Origin: an uncultured Bacillus sp.
Lineage (GTDB): Bacteria; Bacillota; Bacilli; Bacillales_B; DSM-18226
Direction: 5' to 3'
Length of the DNA stretch: 64,000 nt
Assembly: GCF_946478885.1 (NCBI RefSeq)
Contig: NZ_CAMLDX010000004.1
Span: 18,888 to 82,887, forward strand
Shown here: piece by piece, positions 18,081 through 27,793 of the stretch
Layout of the letters: each line of letters begins with the position of its first letter
Numbering within the stretch: position 1 is the stretch's first letter
Made by a program: the position numbers and the translations under genes
The notes under the pieces: model-generated
Database searches by the model: none
Seen by the model: only the letters and a program-made list of their open reading frames with translations
Told to the model about the DNA's origin: nothing

Positions 18081-18113
18081 TGAAAAAAACCTTAACTCAT
18101 CGAGTTAAGGTTT
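18081..18113 (-). terminator. Riboswitch-controlled terminator before cbiH
   Basis: Perfect 12-bp hairpin AAACCTTAACTC-GAT-GAGTTAAGGTTT followed by a T run on the minus strand, between the cobalamin aptamer and cbiH. It is the expression platform, so B12 should cause early termination of the operon. Confidence 0.9.
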
Positions 18114-18206
18114 CAGTAGCCAAAATATCACAAAACAGTATACTCTCACTGTTTTTAAAATTCTGTCTGCTTTACCCATTCCCTCCGAATAAGTTACAAT
18201 CTCTTT

Positions 18207-18368
18207 TAAAAGCAGGTCTCCTGGCTTTGCCTCATCTTAAACTTGTCCCTTCCCGGTATGATCAACCAGTGGTTTTGACAATATCATCAGCATTACAGTA
18301 GCGGGGGCTGCACCGGATTTTCACCGATTTCCCTATTATCCCTTGCATGACACAAAGGGCACTTTTAA
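18207..18368 (-). ncRNA. Cobalamin riboswitch controlling the cbi operon
   Basis: Read on the minus strand, the aptamer core is plain: AGGGAA, CGGTGAAAATCCGGTGC, AGCCCCCGCTACTGTAA, a CCACTG element, CCGGGAAGG and the B12 box GCCAGGAGACCTGC at 18211-18224. These are the ordered conserved blocks of the adenosylcobalamin class. The terminator at 18081-18113 follows, indicating transcriptional OFF control of cbiH-cobA. Confidence 0.95.
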
Positions 18369-18707
18369 TTACCATATTTAGTTTTTTATTTTTAGAAATC
18401 TCCTTTTCCGGAAGATTTCCACAGTTTAAAACATAACTATCATAGATCAACTTGTCATGATTGAAAAGAGGTATCACATGTTTCAACAAAACTATTTTTT
18501 CTTTCAAACTGATTTTGTGGGGTTTTTCCCTTAAAATATCCAAAAAAATTTTTTATGCTAGTCAATCTGGTTGACTCGTGATACACTAAATTAGAAATTT
18601 TTACAATTCTATTAGCTTTACGGTGGAGCTGTCCCAAAAGCAAAGGTGTACACCACAATCCAATATCTTGTATCATTTTGCATAAATAAGCACTTGATAG
18701 CGATTAA

Positions 18708-18872
18708 TTGTGATGCCTCACTCCTTTGGAAACAGCCCCTTAAAAGGGAAGTTGGTTAAAATCCAACGCGGTCCCGCCACTGTATTGGGGAGCACTATTA
18801 CGTTGTTGCCACTGTCTCACGACGGGAAGGCTGTAATATTGCAATGAACCAGAGCCAGGAGACCTTGCCGCA
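18708..18872 (+). ncRNA. Cobalamin riboswitch controlling cbiMNQO
   Basis: Plus-strand aptamer with AAAAGGGAA, TTGGTTAAAATCCAACGC, GTCCCGCCACTGTA, GCCACTG, GACGGGAAGGC and the B12 box GCCAGGAGACCTTGCC at 18854-18869. A terminator follows about 90 nt later. It shares the intergenic region with the divergent riboswitch of the cbi operon. Confidence 0.95.
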
Positions 18873-18958
18873 GAGTATAAGCAGTATCAGCCTACGAGGA
18901 TGGGTGTGCGATTACAGCAAAAGTGACCAACGATCACAACCAAGCTATTTTTCCATTA

Positions 18959-18991
18959 CGCACTTCTTTCTCCGTGAAAGAAGTGCTTTTT
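18959..18991 (+). terminator. Riboswitch-controlled terminator before cbiM
   Basis: Hairpin GCACTTCTTTC-TCCGT-GAAAGAAGTGC followed by TTTTT, between the aptamer and cbiM. Confidence 0.88.
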
Positions 18992-19076
18992 ACATTTCGA
19001 AAAAAGGTACACCTTTCAAATGAAAGAGGCGTGATTCTATGAATGGTTGTAAAAGAATTTGAAGGGAAGAAAACAG

Positions 19077-19820
19077 ATGAAAAGAGTCGTTTTAAAAATC
19101 ATTTATTTCGCATTGCTGCTTCTCATTGTTCCAAAAGTATCCTTCGCCATGCATATTATGGAAGGGTTTTTACCGATTGAGTGGGCAATTTTTTGGTGGG
19201 GAATGACCCTGCCCTTCCTCGTTCTTGGGTTCCGTTCGATACGTAAGAGCATCCAAGAAAACCCTGATACTAAAATGATGCTTGGTCTCTCAGGAGCGTT
19301 TGCCTTTGTTTTATCAGCTTTAAAGCTGCCTTCTGTTACAGGAAGCTGTTCACATCCTACCGGAGTCGGATTAGGTACGATTTTGTTTGGTCCATTCGCG
19401 ATGAGTGTGATCGGATCGATCGTTCTTTTATTCCAAGCCTTATTATTGGCCCATGGCGGAATAACGACGCTTGGTGCAAACGCATTTTCCATGGCTGTTG
19501 TCGGACCGATTCTTGCCTATCTCGTTTATAAAGGGTCCACAAAACTGAATCTTCCTTTTTCGGTAGCTGTATTCCTAGCCGCTACAATTAGCGATTTAGG
19601 TACATATATGGTAACCTCGATTCAGCTTGCCCTTGCTTTTCCATCTGAAGCAGGAGGCTTCTATGCATCATTCGCTAAATTTGCCGGAATTTTTGCCATT
19701 ACCCAGATTCCATTAGCTATTAGCGAAGGACTACTTACCGTGATTGTGATGAATTTCCTGAAAAAATATAATTTATCGGAATTAAAAGCACTTAGTGTAC
19801 TTAAGAAGGAGGCCCGGTAA
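19077..19820 (+). CDS. cbiM: Cobalt ECF transporter substrate-specific subunit CbiM
   Basis: Membrane S-component that captures Co(II) for the CbiMNQO energy-coupling-factor transporter. It begins with a cleavable signal peptide. After LIVPKVSFA comes MHIMEGFLP, the invariant mature N-terminus whose amino group and second-position His bind the metal. Five or six further membrane segments follow, with [21 protein letters not shown] carrying additional metal-binding residues. The ATG at 19077 is preceded by GAAGGGA; an upstream TTG at 19059 adds six residues without a better site. First gene of the operon; the riboswitch and transport of the B12 metal fit together. Confidence 0.95.
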   Translation: MKRVVLKIIYFALLLLIVPKVSFAMHIMEGFLPIEWAIFWWGMTLPFLVLGFRSIRKSIQENPDTKMMLGLSGAFAFVLSALKLPSVTGSCSHPTGVGLGTILFGPFAMSVIGSIVLLFQALLLAHGGITTLGANAFSMAVVGPILAYLVYKGSTKLNLPFSVAVFLAATISDLGTYMVTSIQLALAFPSEAGGFYASFAKFAGIFAITQIPLAISEGLLTVIVMNFLKKYNLSELKALSVLKKEAR

Positions 19821-19821
19821 T

Positions 19822-20130
19822 ATGAAAAAAAATATACTGCTCATTGGCATTGTCATTCTACTCACAATTATTCCATTATTCATCCAAAAAGAGGCCGAGT
19901 TTGGCGGTGCTGATGGAGAAGCGGAAACAGCCATAAGTGAAATCGACTCCAGCTATGAACCGTGGTTCTCCAATATTTGGGAACCACCAAGTGGAGAAAT
20001 TGAAAGCTTATTATTTGCCCTTCAGGCTGCCATAGGAGCTGGATTTATCGGTTATTTTATCGGCTGGACCCGGGGGAAACACAGTGGCAAAGAGAGGAAA
20101 GAAGATAATACCCATGCTTCTCATCGATAA
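19822..20130 (+). CDS. cbiN: Cobalt transporter accessory subunit CbiN
   Basis: 102-residue protein with two membrane segments (about residues 4-20 and 72-90) that flank an external acidic loop (EFGGADGEAETAISEIDSSYEPW). This is the typical form of CbiN, which loads Co(II) into CbiM. A separate cbiN indicates a cobalt rather than a fused NikMN nickel system. The ATG at 19822 follows AAGGAGG, one base after the cbiM stop. Confidence 0.92.
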   Translation: MKKNILLIGIVILLTIIPLFIQKEAEFGGADGEAETAISEIDSSYEPWFSNIWEPPSGEIESLLFALQAAIGAGFIGYFIGWTRGKHSGKERKEDNTHASHR

Positions 20131-20902
20131 ATTTGCCTATATAAATCGTTTGAAAAAGATTCATCCGGCAGAGAAAATGTTCCTCTCTTTTTTTCTGCTG
20201 GTGTTTACTATAACCGTCAAAGATTTAATGGTCTCAATCATCACTTTTATCGTAATGAGTTCTTTAACTATTTTTGCAGCTAAAATCCCGTTTCGCAATT
20301 ATGTGCAATTACTGCTTCTGCCTGTTTTTTTTCTTATTTCAAGTACAATCTCCATATTGTTTTCTTTTGCTCGTAAGGATCTTATCCTTCCTTCTTTCAT
20401 TTGGAGAATAGAATTGGGCAAATGGCAAATATTCATCACCGAAAACAATGCCAGCACAGTTATTTCACTCGTCTTTATCGTACTTAGTAGCATCAGCTGT
20501 TTATACTTTTTAACATTAACCACCCCATTTCATGGGATCTTTCAGATTCTTCGCAAGCTGAGGATGCCACAGTTATTGATTGAAATAATTGAAATTACCT
20601 ATAGATTTATCTTTGTTTTCTTAGAATCAGCTTTAACCATCTATCGGGCACAGCATTCGCGTCTGGGTTATCAATCGATTAAACAATCGATTCACTCGCT
20701 AGCTTTGTTAACAGCATCCCTATTTGTTACGGTTTTTCATCGGACTAAAGAGCTGACTGTTGCCATGAATTCCCGCTGTATCGGAGAAGAGGTTATATAT
20801 TCAGATGATTCATACAAATTATCATTAAGGAGCTGGTTCGTTATTTTAGGTATCATCTCCCTTATCGTAATGGTCTATTTCAAGTTTGGAGGCACATTGT
20901 AG
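20114..20902 (+). CDS. cbiQ: Cobalt ECF transporter transmembrane subunit CbiQ
   Basis: T-component (EcfT) of the cobalt transporter that couples CbiM to the CbiO ATPase. It has several membrane helices and two cytoplasmic coupling regions, the second around VAMNSRCIGEE. The ATG at 20114 (MLLIDKFAYIN) overlaps cbiN by 17 bases. A GTG at 20084 is in frame but lacks conservation; GAGG lies somewhat far upstream of the ATG. The 262-residue length is normal. Confidence 0.9.
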   Translation: MLLIDKFAYINRLKKIHPAEKMFLSFFLLVFTITVKDLMVSIITFIVMSSLTIFAAKIPFRNYVQLLLLPVFFLISSTISILFSFARKDLILPSFIWRIELGKWQIFITENNASTVISLVFIVLSSISCLYFLTLTTPFHGIFQILRKLRMPQLLIEIIEITYRFIFVFLESALTIYRAQHSRLGYQSIKQSIHSLALLTASLFVTVFHRTKELTVAMNSRCIGEEVIYSDDSYKLSLRSWFVILGIISLIVMVYFKFGGTL

Positions 20903-21738
20903 TGGATGAATTACTTTTTCATATCCATCAGCTTACCTATTCCTATGCGGATGGCACCTGCGCATTACATAATATTACTCTTTCGATAAAAAAAGGGAAA
21001 AAGATTGCCTTGCTGGGAAACAACGGGGCAGGAAAATCAACATTCTTCCTTCATTTAAATGGAATTCTAAAACCAACCTCCGGGAGCATTTTAATAAATG
21101 GTGAACCGATCAAATATGATCGTAAATCCTTACTAAGCCTTAGAAAAAAAGTAGGTATTGTCTTTCAGAATCCAGATTCCCAATTGTTTTCCGGCAATGT
21201 CAAACAAGACATTGCCTTTGGACCGTTGAATTTAGGCTGGTCTAAGGAAAAGGTCCATCAGCGGACTTCTTGGGCAATGGAACAAACAGATGTAACGCAA
21301 TTACAAGAAAGGCCGATTCATTTTCTGAGCTTAGGACAGAAAAAACGGGTAGCCGTTGCTGGCATTTTAGCAATGGATCCAGAGATTTTTATTTTTGACG
21401 AACCAACTGCAGGATTGGATGCCTATTACTCCAAACAAATGAAACAGCTGCTTCATCAAGTTCATCAAGATAACAAAACCATCCTTCTATCAACACACGA
21501 TGTCCATTTTGCCTATGAATGGGCAGACGAAATCATGGTGATCAGCAATGGAGAGATTCTTTATCATGGTGACCCTGTTTCACTTTTTTATGAGCAGGAC
21601 ATTTTGGACAAAGCTCACTTGGAAAAGCCATGGGTATTTGAAACAGCACAAATCATGAGGCAAAAACAACTGCTTCCGGAAATCACTTCAATGCCCCGCA
21701 ACCGGGAAGAATTATTTGCCATGCTTCAAAACGATTAA
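20902..21738 (+). CDS. cbiO: Cobalt ECF transporter ATP-binding subunit CbiO
   Basis: ABC ATPase driving cobalt uptake, 278 residues. Walker A is GNNGAGKST (residues 38-46), the Q-loop is FQNPDSQLFS (typical of ECF ATPases), the signature is LSLGQKKR, and Walker B is IFIFDEPTAGLD, followed by the switch His in STHDVHFA. It starts with GTG overlapping the cbiQ TAG by one base, with GGAGG 9 nt upstream. Last gene of cbiMNQO. Being a single ATPase it should act as a homodimer. Confidence 0.95.
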   Translation: MDELLFHIHQLTYSYADGTCALHNITLSIKKGKKIALLGNNGAGKSTFFLHLNGILKPTSGSILINGEPIKYDRKSLLSLRKKVGIVFQNPDSQLFSGNVKQDIAFGPLNLGWSKEKVHQRTSWAMEQTDVTQLQERPIHFLSLGQKKRVAVAGILAMDPEIFIFDEPTAGLDAYYSKQMKQLLHQVHQDNKTILLSTHDVHFAYEWADEIMVISNGEILYHGDPVSLFYEQDILDKAHLEKPWVFETAQIMRQKQLLPEITSMPRNREELFAMLQND

Positions 21739-21854
21739 TCTATTGTTCGTTTTTTTACTTTTCACACTCTGATAAAAAAGTATGTTCATCATATCCATAA
21801 CAGCCAAATATTGTATAATGAAATAAGAGCCCCTCCTAAAGGAAGTGTGGATAA

Positions 21855-23021
21855 ATGAAACAATTATTTATAAAAACAGAGGTTCAGAGAGAATGGATCA
21901 ATAAACTGGAACAGCATAAAGAATCGTTCAACAGTTTTTCTAAGGAAGTTGATGAACAATCAAGATTTCCTAGGGAAAATATCCAATCACTGATCAACAT
22001 GGGTTATACGACACTTTCATTGCCAAAAGAATATGGCGGAGAAGGGATCTCTCTAACCGACATGGTCCTTTTCCAGGAGACTATTTCAAGTTACGATGGT
22101 GCCACAGGTCTTTCAATTGGCTGGCATCAAAGTGTCGTTGGCGAATTATACGAAAAAAAATTATGGGATGAACAAAAGCTAGGACGTTTTGCTGTGCAAG
22201 TCAGGAATGGTGCTTTAGTAAACCGTGCAGCAAGCGAAGAGCAGACCGGCAGCCCGACCCGAGGCGGTCGTCCTGGTACAATTGCTGTCAAAAAAGCAAA
22301 ACAATGGGTCATATCCGGTCGAAAAGTCTTTACGACCATGTCTCCTGTCCTTACTCATTTTCTTGTAACGGCATGGATAGAAGAAAAGAATGGCATTGGG
22401 GTTTTTTTAATTGAAAAAGAAACAAAGGGGCTATCGATAGAAGAAAATTGGCATATGCTCTCCATGAGGGGAACAGAAAGTCATGATCTTGTTCTGGATC
22501 AGGTTGAAGTGGCAGAAGATGATTTCGTGGAGCTTTTTCAAGGTGCAAAAGGAAAATCTCCGAATGCCTGGCTCCTTCATATACCCGCATGTTACTTAGG
22601 AATTGCACAGGCTGCCAGGGACCATGCAGTTAAATTTGCCATCGAATATTCCCCGAACAGTATAACTGGCACCATTAGTCGATTACCAAATGTACAAAGC
22701 TTAATTGGACAAATGGATTTGGAGCTGATGAAGGCCCGACACTTTCTGTATAGCGTGGCTGACGCCTATGATGATCTATCCCGCCGTCCCTACATAACCA
22801 ATGAACTCGGTGCTGCAAAGCATATCGTCACAAATTCGAGCTTGAAGATTGTTGACCTGGCTATGAGAATTGTCGGTGCCAGAAGTCTTCAGTTATCTAA
22901 TCCGTTACAGCGGTATTATCGCGATATCCGTGCCGGACTGCATAATCCGCCAATGGATGATATGACTATTGCAAAAATTGCCCAGACGGCAATCAATGAA
23001 TGGAATAATACAGAAAACTGA
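21855..23021 (+). CDS. Acyl-CoA dehydrogenase family protein (YdbM-like)
   Basis: FAD-dependent oxidoreductase of 388 residues with the three-domain acyl-CoA dehydrogenase fold: helical N-terminus, FAD-binding beta domain (ASEEQTGSPTRGG; KKAKQWVISGRKVFTTMSP) and a C-terminal four-helix domain (RIVGARSLQLSNPLQRYYRDIRAG). It resembles B. subtilis YdbM, whose substrate is not established. This branch also includes flavin monooxygenase-like (DszC-type) proteins, so a true beta-oxidation role is not certain. Good ribosome site (AAAGGAAG). A single gene between cbiO and the convergent iclR genes; there is no riboswitch or B12 link. Confidence 0.8.
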   Translation: MKQLFIKTEVQREWINKLEQHKESFNSFSKEVDEQSRFPRENIQSLINMGYTTLSLPKEYGGEGISLTDMVLFQETISSYDGATGLSIGWHQSVVGELYEKKLWDEQKLGRFAVQVRNGALVNRAASEEQTGSPTRGGRPGTIAVKKAKQWVISGRKVFTTMSPVLTHFLVTAWIEEKNGIGVFLIEKETKGLSIEENWHMLSMRGTESHDLVLDQVEVAEDDFVELFQGAKGKSPNAWLLHIPACYLGIAQAARDHAVKFAIEYSPNSITGTISRLPNVQSLIGQMDLELMKARHFLYSVADAYDDLSRRPYITNELGAAKHIVTNSSLKIVDLAMRIVGARSLQLSNPLQRYYRDIRAGLHNPPMDDMTIAKIAQTAINEWNNTEN

Positions 23022-23079
23022 AAAATATTCAAGAACAACATTTGACAAGGATTGTTTTCCAAAGCCCAGTATGGTTTAT

Positions 23080-23127
23080 GAAATGAAACAGAAGGCCTAC
23101 TCATAGCAGACTTTTTGTTTCATTTCT
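23080..23127. terminator. Bidirectional terminator between the acyl-CoA dehydrogenase and iclR genes
   Basis: GAAATGAAACA ... TGTTTCATTTC pairing with a 25-base interior. It lies in the 98-base gap between convergent genes and reaches a few bases into the 3' end of the iclR gene. Confidence 0.7.
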
Positions 23128-23911
23128 GTTTTCCATTTTCTTTTATCAACCGTAATTCTTTTGATATATCATCGGCTGCCTGCTGTACTAGCTTTGTTAA
23201 TTTAGGCAATGTATTTCTATTAACTCGTGAGATGGGACCCGCAATACTGACCGAGGCTATCACTTTTCCCAGGGGATGGCGTACAGGAGCGGCAATGGAG
23301 GTTACACCTTTATGAAGTTCCTCTATACTGATTGCATAACCTTGCTTTCGAATTTTGGAAAGAGTATTTAATAATTCAGTCGGATTCGTACATGTTTTCG
23401 TAGTAAATGCTTTTAAGCCCCTCTCAATCAATTGTTTAATGACCGTTTCAGATTGATAAGCAAGTAATACTTGCCCCGTGCTTGTACAGTAAGACGGGTT
23501 AGACTTCCCTGCATGTGACAAAAGGTGTACCGGATAAAGATTTTCGACTTTCAACAGGTACATCGCTTGATCATCTCTAAAAACTGCAATATGAGAGGAC
23601 TCTCTAGTATCTGCTGTTAATTTCTCTAATACTGGTCGTGCAATCCGGCAAAGAGCAATTTTGGAAAGGATCGTATTTCCCATAGCTAATATAGATGCCG
23701 CCGGGCGGTAATATTTCGTATGGGGATCTCTTATGATTAACCCCTCCTGCATTAAGGTATTAGCAAGGCGGAATGCAGTGCTTAAGGCAACGCCTAATCT
23801 CCCTGAAATCTCGCTTAAATTCAGCTCTGGTTCACTTGTAGAAAATAAATTTAACAGTCTAAGGGAATTTCTTAAGGAAGAATATTCACGGCTTTGGGTA
23901 TTCGTCTTCAT
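23120..23911 (-). CDS. IclR-family transcriptional regulator (second of a coupled pair)
   Basis: Regulator with an N-terminal winged helix-turn-helix (about residues 12-70, SLRLLNLFSTSEPELNLSEISGRLGVALSTAFRLANTL in substance) and a C-terminal IclR effector domain (SYCTSTGQVLLAY; IRKQGYAISIEELHKGVTSIAAPV). The ATG at 23911 overlaps the TGA of the upstream iclR gene (ATGA), so translation is coupled. An upstream in-frame ATG at 23923 is less likely. Both iclR genes are divergent from pobA, and IclR proteins commonly control aromatic catabolism, so a PobR-like role is plausible. The effector is unknown. Confidence 0.85.
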   Translation of the reverse strand: MKTNTQSREYSSLRNSLRLLNLFSTSEPELNLSEISGRLGVALSTAFRLANTLMQEGLIIRDPHTKYYRPAASILAMGNTILSKIALCRIARPVLEKLTADTRESSHIAVFRDDQAMYLLKVENLYPVHLLSHAGKSNPSYCTSTGQVLLAYQSETVIKQLIERGLKAFTTKTCTNPTELLNTLSKIRKQGYAISIEELHKGVTSIAAPVRHPLGKVIASVSIAGPISRVNRNTLPKLTKLVQQAADDISKELRLIKENGKQK

Positions 23912-24708
23912 ACGACTGACCATTCCTTATCGGAAGAATTCGGAATGAATCCCAAATTTAAAGATATTTCATATCCAGCTTGGATAATAGCATCAATACA
24001 CTCACCCATTTTCACCTCATTCATTCTTTGCCGTGTACCAACAATGCTCACCGCAGCCACCACCTCTCCTGAATAATCCCGGATTGGCGCTGCCAGGCTA
24101 ATAACATCCTCATGCATCTCATCGATACACACTGAATACCCTTGTTTTCTGATCTGCTTTAATTGTTTTTTAAACTGCTCAGGAATTGTTACGCTATTCG
24201 GTCCCATTTTCGGCAGACCCGCATCCATAACCTGTTGAATAACTTCCTCCTTCTGATAGGCAAGAAGCACCTTTCCCGAGCTTGTACAAGAAACAGGATT
24301 TTTCCGACCAATGGACGACAAGAGTTCAATCGGTTTTTCACCTTGAATTTTTTTTACATAAGTGATTCCCATTCCTTCTAAAATCGCAATGTGGGCGGTT
24401 TCACCTAATTGATTCACCAAATTCCTTAACAACTCCTTCGCCTCCCGCTGAATTTCTAAATGGGCGGTAATTACCCCGCTCAAATATAATAACGAATAAC
24501 CGAGACAATACTTATTTTGTTCCTTCTGCAAAAAACCTTCAGCTACCAAATCACTAACTAACCTGCTGACACTACTTTTATGGATCTGAAGTGTCTGAGC
24601 GATTTCCGTCACTCCCCATACCGGTTTTTCCTGGGAAAAAAGCTGAAGAATCCGCATTCCATTTTGTACTGATTGTAAAATAGAATTCCTGTCCTTTTTT
24701 GTTTTCAT
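23908..24708 (-). CDS. IclR-family transcriptional regulator (first of a coupled pair, divergent from pobA)
   Basis: 266-residue regulator with an N-terminal winged helix (SVQNGMRILQLFSQEK ... EIAQTLQIHKSSVSRLVSDL) and an effector domain (VSCTSSGKVLLAYQ; IRKQGYSVCIDEMHEDVISLAAPIRDYSGEVVAAVSI in substance). The ATG at 24708 has GAGGTG 8 nt upstream; a TTG at 24723 is in frame but overlaps that motif. The divergent pobA begins 127 bases away, leaving a short shared promoter region in which this protein likely binds. It is a paralogue of the next gene, clearly diverged. Confidence 0.87.
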   Translation of the reverse strand: MKTKKDRNSILQSVQNGMRILQLFSQEKPVWGVTEIAQTLQIHKSSVSRLVSDLVAEGFLQKEQNKYCLGYSLLYLSGVITAHLEIQREAKELLRNLVNQLGETAHIAILEGMGITYVKKIQGEKPIELLSSIGRKNPVSCTSSGKVLLAYQKEEVIQQVMDAGLPKMGPNSVTIPEQFKKQLKQIRKQGYSVCIDEMHEDVISLAAPIRDYSGEVVAAVSIVGTRQRMNEVKMGECIDAIIQAGYEISLNLGFIPNSSDKEWSVV

Positions 24709-24808
24709 TAAATTGCACCTCAAAAAAGTATCATTTGTTTTGTATAGCAGAAACCATGACTATTTTTCTGAATATTTTAATAATAACATAAATACTGTAA
24801 ATAGCTAA

Positions 24809-26050
<1,242 letters not shown>

Positions 26051-26055
26051 TCATA

Positions 26056-26103
26056 TTTTACAGCAGCGGCTCCGGCCTCAACTAGAGTCACTGCTGTAAA
26101 ATA
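26056..26103. terminator. Inverted repeat between pobA and cobT (possible terminator)
   Basis: TTTTACAGCAG ... CTGCTGTAAAA, an 11-bp perfect stem with a 23-base interior between convergent genes. There is no clear U tract on the plus strand, so termination is not certain. Confidence 0.5.
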
Positions 26104-26137
26104 AAAAAACATGTATCATTGATTTTACTGTCAAATC

Positions 26138-27187
26138 CTAAATTTCAATTCCTGCTTCCGCAAATGTAACCATATTTTTCATCATACTGACTGCTGCGTC
26201 AACAATCGGAAAGGCCAACGCGGCCCCCGAACCTTCTCCAAGACATAAATCGATATACAGCATAGGCTTAATGTCCAAAAGTTCACTTGCTTTTTGACTG
26301 CCGATTTCTGCGGAGGCATGAGAGGTAATCATGTATTCCTTTGCTTTTGGTTCAATTGAAGCTGCAATTAATGCGGCTGCAGTAGAAATATATCCATCGA
26401 TCACAACCGGTTTTTTTTGAGCTGCCGCTGCAAGCATGACGCCAGCCATTCCTCCTATTTCCAGACCTCCTACCTTTGCCAGAATATCGATACCGTCATT
26501 TGGATTCGGTTGGTTAACTTCAATGGCCTTTTTTATAACATTTGCTTTATGCTCCCGTCCCCCAGTTCCAAGTCCTGCTCCTCTTCCGGTAATGAGTAAA
26601 GGGTCGATCTTACCTAAAACCGCTATAATGGCAGTAGTCGGAGTGGTATTTCCAATCCCCATTTCACCGGTTCCGAGTAAATTGACTCCTTTTTTGATCT
26701 CTTCATTTGCAATTTCAATACCAGTCTCGATCGAGAGAATAGCTTCTTCTCGTGTCATTGCCGGACCCTTTGCCATATTATCCGTACCATACTTAATTTT
26801 TCGATTAATCACTCCGCAATTCGCCGGGAGGTCTGTTTTTATCCCTACATCCACACTGACAACCCGTGCTCCCGAAACTTTGCCCAACGCACAAACTCCT
26901 GTTGTCCCTTTCGGAAAATTTAAGGTTTGTGCATATGTAACCTCCTGGGGATTACTTGTCACCCCTTCTTCATATACACCATGATCACCGGCCATCACAA
27001 TAATCGCCTTTTGATCTATCACAGGATAAAGGTCACCTGTAATACCAGCTAATTGAACAGCCAAATCCTCCAAGCGTCCCAGACTGAATGGCGGTTTAAT
27101 CAGGTTATTTACCCTGTCTCTTGCTTTCTCTATCATTTCTTGGTCTAAGCTATCAATTTTCTTGATGGTTTCCTGCAATAAACTCAT
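26138..27187 (-). CDS. cobT: Nicotinate-nucleotide--dimethylbenzimidazole phosphoribosyltransferase
   Basis: Makes alpha-ribazole phosphate, activating the lower ligand of cobalamin. The 349-residue protein has the CobT landmarks: LGRLEDLAVQLAGI near the N-terminus, MAGDHGVYEEGVTSNPQEVT, GEMGIGNTTPTTA, and the C-terminal CLGEGSGAALAFP containing the catalytic glutamate. The start has GGGGAAAA upstream. It is transcribed alone behind its own cobalamin riboswitch and terminator. Genes for attaching the nucleotide loop (cobU/cobP, cobS) are not in the window. Confidence 0.95.
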   Translation of the reverse strand: MSLLQETIKKIDSLDQEMIEKARDRVNNLIKPPFSLGRLEDLAVQLAGITGDLYPVIDQKAIIVMAGDHGVYEEGVTSNPQEVTYAQTLNFPKGTTGVCALGKVSGARVVSVDVGIKTDLPANCGVINRKIKYGTDNMAKGPAMTREEAILSIETGIEIANEEIKKGVNLLGTGEMGIGNTTPTTAIIAVLGKIDPLLITGRGAGLGTGGREHKANVIKKAIEVNQPNPNDGIDILAKVGGLEIGGMAGVMLAAAAQKKPVVIDGYISTAAALIAASIEPKAKEYMITSHASAEIGSQKASELLDIKPMLYIDLCLGEGSGAALAFPIVDAAVSMMKNMVTFAEAGIEI

Positions 27188-27216
27188 TTATTTTCCCCTT
27201 TTCTTTATGTAAATAA

Positions 27217-27263
27217 AGAAAGCCCGCAGTTTATTTACATCATAAATAAACTGTGGGCTTTTC
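27217..27263 (-). terminator. Riboswitch-controlled terminator before cobT
   Basis: Long near-perfect hairpin on the minus strand (AAAGCCCACAGTTTATTTA ... TAAATAAACTGCGGGCTTT) followed by CTTTATTT, between aptamer and cobT. Confidence 0.88.
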
Positions 27264-27283
27264 CATCAACCACAATATATCAA

Positions 27284-27440
27284 GCCAATAGGCAGGTCTC
27301 CTGGCTCAGGTTCAACGCTTCAACAGGCCTTCCCGGATATATATTCCAGTGGCATTTTCTATGAAGCTCCCCCATACAGTGGCGGGACCGCTGAAGATTT
27401 CTACTTCATTCCCTATTCTCCCATTTGGGCACCTATTGCT
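27284..27440 (-). ncRNA. Cobalamin riboswitch controlling cobT
   Basis: Minus-strand aptamer: GGTGCCC, ATAGGGAAT, CAGCGGTCCCGCCACTGTA, GCCACTGG, CCGGGAAGGC and the B12 box GAGCCAGGAGACCTGCC near 27291-27307. The terminator just downstream makes it a transcriptional OFF switch. Third cobalamin riboswitch in the window. Confidence 0.95.
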
Positions 27441-27793
27441 TTTATTCTTTTCTGAATATAATTTACATGAGATATTGAGATTCGTCAATATCTATTCTTC
27501 TTCAATAAGAATAGAAAAACTGTGTAAAAGGAATTGGATGCAAGAATTACACTCTATTACTTATGTAATCATTCAAAACTCCTTTCATTCCTTTTATAGG
27601 ATAGAAGGAGTTGTTCTTTATATCTAGCAATATTTAAATACTTAGCATGATTCTGTCTAAAATCAAATAAAAATTCAACATATTATGCTGTATAATTTTT
27701 TTGAAAATTAGTATAAAATAAGTCTGTGAAAGGGCTTTCAAACTTTTACAATGGGGATATCACGAATTAATAGTAAACTAGGGGGAATATGAA
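27441..27793. other. Intergenic region before the catechol dioxygenase
   Basis: About 350 bases, AT-rich. It holds a TATAAT hexamer at 27691 without a convincing -35 and the cre-like palindrome at 27727-27740. No gene seen; a 92-residue frame that starts inside the riboswitch is not credible. Confidence 0.5.
27727..27740. promoter_or_regulatory. cre-like palindrome before the catechol dioxygenase
   Basis: TGAAAGGGCTTTCA agrees with the CcpA consensus TGWAANCGNTNWCA at all fixed positions except one (G for C) and is nearly self-complementary. It lies 54 nt before the dioxygenase start, which would suit carbon catabolite repression of aromatic degradation. An operator for another regulator is equally possible. 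Confidence 0.45.

Noticed and set aside
18262..18543. 93-codon minus-strand frame upstream of the cbi operon
   Set aside because: It runs through the conserved cobalamin aptamer and has no ribosome site or family resemblance.
26436..26984. 182-codon plus-strand frame antisense to cobT
   Set aside because: Shadow of cobT; Pro/Ile/Ser-rich translation with no family features.
27349..27627. 92-codon plus-strand frame
   Set aside because: It begins inside the antisense of the cobT riboswitch, has no ribosome site and an unlikely composition.
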